Assembly (NCBI GenBank): GCA_944375955.1 | Contig: CALWBE010000005.1 | Coordinates: 1-64,000 of the forward strand | DNA: 64,000 bases | From: an uncultured Clostridia bacterium | GTDB taxonomy: Bacteria; Bacillota; Clostridia; Oscillospirales; CAG-382 | Reading direction: 5' to 3' | In this document: one piece after another, positions 61,414 to 64,000 of the stretch | How positions within the stretch are numbered: position 1 is the first letter of the stretch | Layout of the letters: each line of letters begins with the position of its first letter | Position numbers and translations under genes: made by a program | The notes under the pieces: generated by a model | The model's database searches: none | Seen by the model: the letters and a program-made list of their open reading frames with translations, nothing else | Told to the model about the DNA's origin: nothing

Positions 61414-63597
61414 TTACTCTGCCTGTTCAGCATTATCGCCGCTGGCAGTTTCTGTTTCTGTTTCTGTTTCTGTTTCTGTTTCTGTTTCTGTTTCAGCAGC
61501 CGATTCTTCTGACGTTCCAGTTTCTGATGAAGCGGAAGCATCCTCTTGTCCATCTTCGGGAACAAGAAGCGCCTTAATTGATAAGCTTACCTTCTTATTT
61601 TCCTCATCTACAGAAGTGATCTTTGCACTTACCGTCTCTCCAACAGAAAGCACATCGGCAGGTTTTTGGATCTTCTGTTCACATATCTGTGAGATATGAA
61701 TAAGTCCGTCAACTCCGGGAACTATTTCCGCAAATGCTCCGAACGGCATAAGGCTGACTATTTTAACATCGGCAATATCTCCCACGGAATATTTTTCCTT
61801 GAAAATATTCCAAGGATTTGTTTCTTCAGTCTTATAACCGAGAGATATTCTCTTCTTTTCGGGATCTATAGCTTTTACAAAAACATCAATAGTATCTCCG
61901 ACTTTTACAACATCAGAAGGATGCTTTATGTGTTTCCATGAAAGCTCAGTAATGTGTACCATTCCATCTACTCCGCCGAGATCCACAAATGCTCCGTATG
62001 CTGTAAGTGACTTTACTACGCCGGTATATTTCTTTCCGACTTCAACTGTCTCCCAGAACTTATTCTGAAGAGCTTTTCTCTCTTCGCGTATGACAGTTCT
62101 CATAGAACCTACTGCTCTTCTTCTCTGCTCGTTGATATCAATTATCTTTATCTTGCCAGTATTGCCGACAAGCTTTGACAGATCTTCTTCTGTAGGTGCA
62201 TTTTCACTTCTCGGAAGAGTGGTATGAGATGCCGGAACAAATACTCTGTTAGGTCCGGTCTGGAATATTACACCGCCTCTTACAGCCTCTACTACCTTGC
62301 CTTCAAGAACAGTTGAATTTTCATATGCATCTTTAAGCAAATTCCAGTTTTTGTCAACATCCATGCGCTTTTTTGAAAGCGAAACGATCCCTTCGGCATC
62401 GTTAAACTTAACAACCACAACATCTATTTTATCTCCAACCTTAAAGTTGTCTTCAACATTAAAGTCCGGATCGAAGCTGAGTTCGGAATAAGGAATAATG
62501 CCTGTCTGCTTAATACCGAGATCAACATGAACCTCTGTCGGCGTAACCGAAGTGATAACTCCCTGTACCCTTTCTCCTGCTCTAATAGTCTTATATGACG
62601 CGTTGAGCATTTCCTCAAATGTCATAGAATCCTTGATAACAGGGTTTTCGTTTTCAGTTGTTGCATCAGAATTGATTGCGATTTCATTTGCCATTCTGAT
62701 TTGTACCTCCTCTATTATATCATCAGGCGTTGACGCGCCTGCTGTTATTCCTGCGGTAAAAATTCCGCAAAAATTTTCCCTGAAAATTTCGCCTATTTTA
62801 TCAAAAGGCACGTCTTCAACCGTTTCTGCAAAATATGTGTATCTGCAAAGATCCTTACATATTTCGTATAGCTTCTTTGAATTAGAGCTTTGACGTGCTC
62901 CGAGCACAAGCATTACATCCGATATTGACGCAAGCTTTGCAGCTTCAAGCTGGCGATTTTCAGTGACACTACATATTGTACCAAAAATTTTCGGTTTTGT
63001 ATATAGTTTTTTTATAATTTTTTGGCAATTTTCATATTTTTTTAAGTTGAAGGTTGTCTGGCTTACCATTATCGGCTCTTTTTCTACAATATTTGACATA
63101 TTCTTGCAGTAATCAGACAGTTCTTCCTCATCTGTGAAAATACGCACTTCTCCATTGGCATAACTTTTTATGCCCTCTACCTCCGGATGATTCTTATCGC
63201 CTATTATAATAGTTAATGTTTCAGCATCTGAATTTTCAGAAACAATATTGTGTATTTTCTTCACATAAGGGCAGGTTGCATCTACATATTTTACCGCTTT
63301 TTTATCAAGCATTTCCGACAATTCTTTTTTTATGCCGTGAGCACGTATAACAAATACTGCATCGGGATATTTTTCCGCCGTATCAATTATTTCATCTTCG
63401 CCGCATATAAATACGCCGCGTTTCTTTAATCTTTCTATATAAGTCGGATTATGTATAAGCTCACCTATTGTAAAAATATGTTTATTTCCTTCCGATATGA
63501 GCTTTTCTACAATCTCTACCGCTCTGCGTACTCCGAAACAAAAACCGGAATTTTTTGCAAGAACGATTCTATTTGATTTTTCTTTGCTTTCAATCAT
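61414..63597 (-). CDS. IspH-ribosomal protein S1 fusion
   Basis: This 727-residue protein joins two functions, as known in Clostridia. Residues 1-285 are HMBPP reductase (IspH) of the MEP isoprenoid pathway: cluster cysteines in SGFCFGVRRA, VDATCPYVKK and GTICSVTENRQ, with substrate-binding GELIHNPTY and KNHPEVEG. Four S1 RNA-binding domains follow (about 335-405, 420-490, 507-577 and 594-664), the third and fourth most canonical (GKKYTGVVKSLTAYGAFVDL; GDIADVKIVSLMPFGAFAEI). An acidic tail with eight Glu-Thr repeats ends the protein. ATG 63597 overlaps the plsC stop, showing translational coupling; a start 30 bases earlier would overlap plsC further. Confidence 0.95.
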   Translation of the reverse strand: MIESKEKSNRIVLAKNSGFCFGVRRAVEIVEKLISEGNKHIFTIGELIHNPTYIERLKKRGVFICGEDEIIDTAEKYPDAVFVIRAHGIKKELSEMLDKKAVKYVDATCPYVKKIHNIVSENSDAETLTIIIGDKNHPEVEGIKSYANGEVRIFTDEEELSDYCKNMSNIVEKEPIMVSQTTFNLKKYENCQKIIKKLYTKPKIFGTICSVTENRQLEAAKLASISDVMLVLGARQSSNSKKLYEICKDLCRYTYFAETVEDVPFDKIGEIFRENFCGIFTAGITAGASTPDDIIEEVQIRMANEIAINSDATTENENPVIKDSMTFEEMLNASYKTIRAGERVQGVITSVTPTEVHVDLGIKQTGIIPYSELSFDPDFNVEDNFKVGDKIDVVVVKFNDAEGIVSLSKKRMDVDKNWNLLKDAYENSTVLEGKVVEAVRGGVIFQTGPNRVFVPASHTTLPRSENAPTEEDLSKLVGNTGKIKIIDINEQRRRAVGSMRTVIREERKALQNKFWETVEVGKKYTGVVKSLTAYGAFVDLGGVDGMVHITELSWKHIKHPSDVVKVGDTIDVFVKAIDPEKKRISLGYKTEETNPWNIFKEKYSVGDIADVKIVSLMPFGAFAEIVPGVDGLIHISQICEQKIQKPADVLSVGETVSAKITSVDEENKKVSLSIKALLVPEDGQEDASASSETGTSEESAAETETETETETETETETASGDNAEQAE
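61448..61495 (-). repeat. Hexanucleotide repeat in the ispH-rpsA tail
   Basis: Seven GTTTCT units plus one GTTTCA unit (plus strand) form an in-frame microsatellite. On the coding strand it encodes eight Glu-Thr dipeptides. Being a multiple of three, copy changes would alter tail length without breaking the frame. Confidence 0.95.
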
Positions 63598-64000
63598 TTT
63601 AACCCGTATTCTTCCCACATATCGCATATGCGTCCAAAAACCTTATCGGATGCCTCTTTAAACTGCGTCTTTCCGCCTTCATTCAATTCAAGTTCGTCAT
63701 ATTTTATTGGCTTGCCTATAACTACGTAATTTTTTTTAAACGCCTTTACTTTTCCGTATCTATTCGCTATTGCTAAAGGCAAAACGTCACATTTTGCATG
63801 ATATACGCACATGCCTAATCCGCCTTTGATTTCTGTAAATCGCGGATTCACTCCTTTTCGCCGCGTTCCCTGAGGGAAAATACCAACGCTGTTGCCTTTT
63901 GAAAGAAAATCTATTGTCGTTTTTATAGCCCGTATATCGTTATTACCTCGGTTTACAGGAAAAGCTCCGAGTGCTTTTATTATCCCACCCAATATAGGAA
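63594..64000 (-). CDS. plsC: 1-acyl-glycerol-3-phosphate acyltransferase, N-terminus beyond window
   Basis: Only the C-terminal 135 or so residues lie in the window; the N-terminus with the HX4D motif is to the right. PILGGIIKALGAFPVNRG and GIFPQGTRRKG are the second and third acyltransferase motifs. The enzyme makes phosphatidic acid at the membrane. The stop overlaps the ispH-rpsA start by four bases, the common clostridial plsC-ispH order. Confidence 0.92.
   Translation of the reverse strand, partial: PILGGIIKALGAFPVNRGNNDIRAIKTTIDFLSKGNSVGIFPQGTRRKGVNPRFTEIKGGLGMCVYHAKCDVLPLAIANRYGKVKAFKKNYVVIGKPIKYDELELNEGGKTQFKEASDKVFGRICDMWEEYGLK

Overview
This window looks like a chromosome segment of a strictly anaerobic, endospore-forming member of the Clostridia, with moderate to low GC, AT-rich intergenic gaps and strong AGGAGG-type ribosome sites. 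The evidence is the sporulation genes (yqfC, yqfD, a ylbJ-like gene, a sipL-like DUF3794/LysM gene and a tiny spoVM-like ORF), an ispH-rpsA fusion, a complete Rnf complex, a glycyl radical enzyme, a T-box leader before pheST, and ireB and mecA homologues. No rRNA, tRNA, CRISPR array, prophage or transposase was seen.

Layout. 1-4.9 kb: a YbeY-Era fusion (cut by the window edge), phoH, yqfD, yqfC, then a YlbJ-like membrane protein and a cyclophilin on the other strand. 4.9-12.9 kb: a five-gene leftward operon with two sugar-type ABC permeases, a long coiled-coil HlyD-like adaptor, a MacB-periplasmic-core-like membrane protein and a large solute-binding lipoprotein; no ATPase is present. 12.9-18 kb: manA, the sipL/spoVM-like pair, a MATE exporter and a YgjP-type metallopeptidase. 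18-22.7 kb: a beheaded PutP remnant abutting a Gfo/Idh/MocA + TIM-barrel + AraC module, then a YkvI-like membrane protein.

23.1-36.1 kb is the most striking region: a bacterial microcompartment (BMC) locus. It has a HAD hydrolase, a diol-dehydratase-like glycyl radical enzyme and its activase, PduU- and PduV-like proteins, a class II (fuculose-phosphate type) aldolase with a C-terminal encapsulation peptide, a GlcG/PduO-C protein, a zinc alcohol dehydrogenase with an N-terminal encapsulation peptide, four BMC-H proteins, one BMC-P, a PduS-like Fe-S flavoprotein, a PduT-like BMC-T and an iron alcohol dehydrogenase. It resembles fucose/rhamnose-degrading GRM loci, but no CoA-acylating aldehyde dehydrogenase, phosphotransacylase or kinase is encoded here. 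My reading is a possible all-reductive compartment: aldolase makes lactaldehyde, one dehydrogenase makes 1,2-propanediol, the glycyl radical enzyme makes propanal, and the second dehydrogenase makes 1-propanol. The Rnf complex at 52-57 kb could help supply NADH from ferredoxin.

36-44.5 kb: mntP, a Nudix hydrolase, a Phe T-box with pheST, ireB, an unknown small gene, a CapA-like protein and an RluA-type pseudouridine synthase. 44.5-49.4 kb: a divergent redox cluster (FrdA-like flavoprotein opposite old-yellow-enzyme, SDR and TIM-barrel genes) of unknown substrate. 49.5-52 kb: a sedolisin-like protease with no signal peptide, a family 4 uracil-DNA glycosylase and a MecA-like protein. 52.3-57.5 kb: rnfCDGEAB. 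57.6-64 kb (leftward): an acidic CD1247-type protein, efp, an M24 peptidase, an endonuclease IV-like protein, yqeG, ispH-rpsA and the end of a plsC gene.
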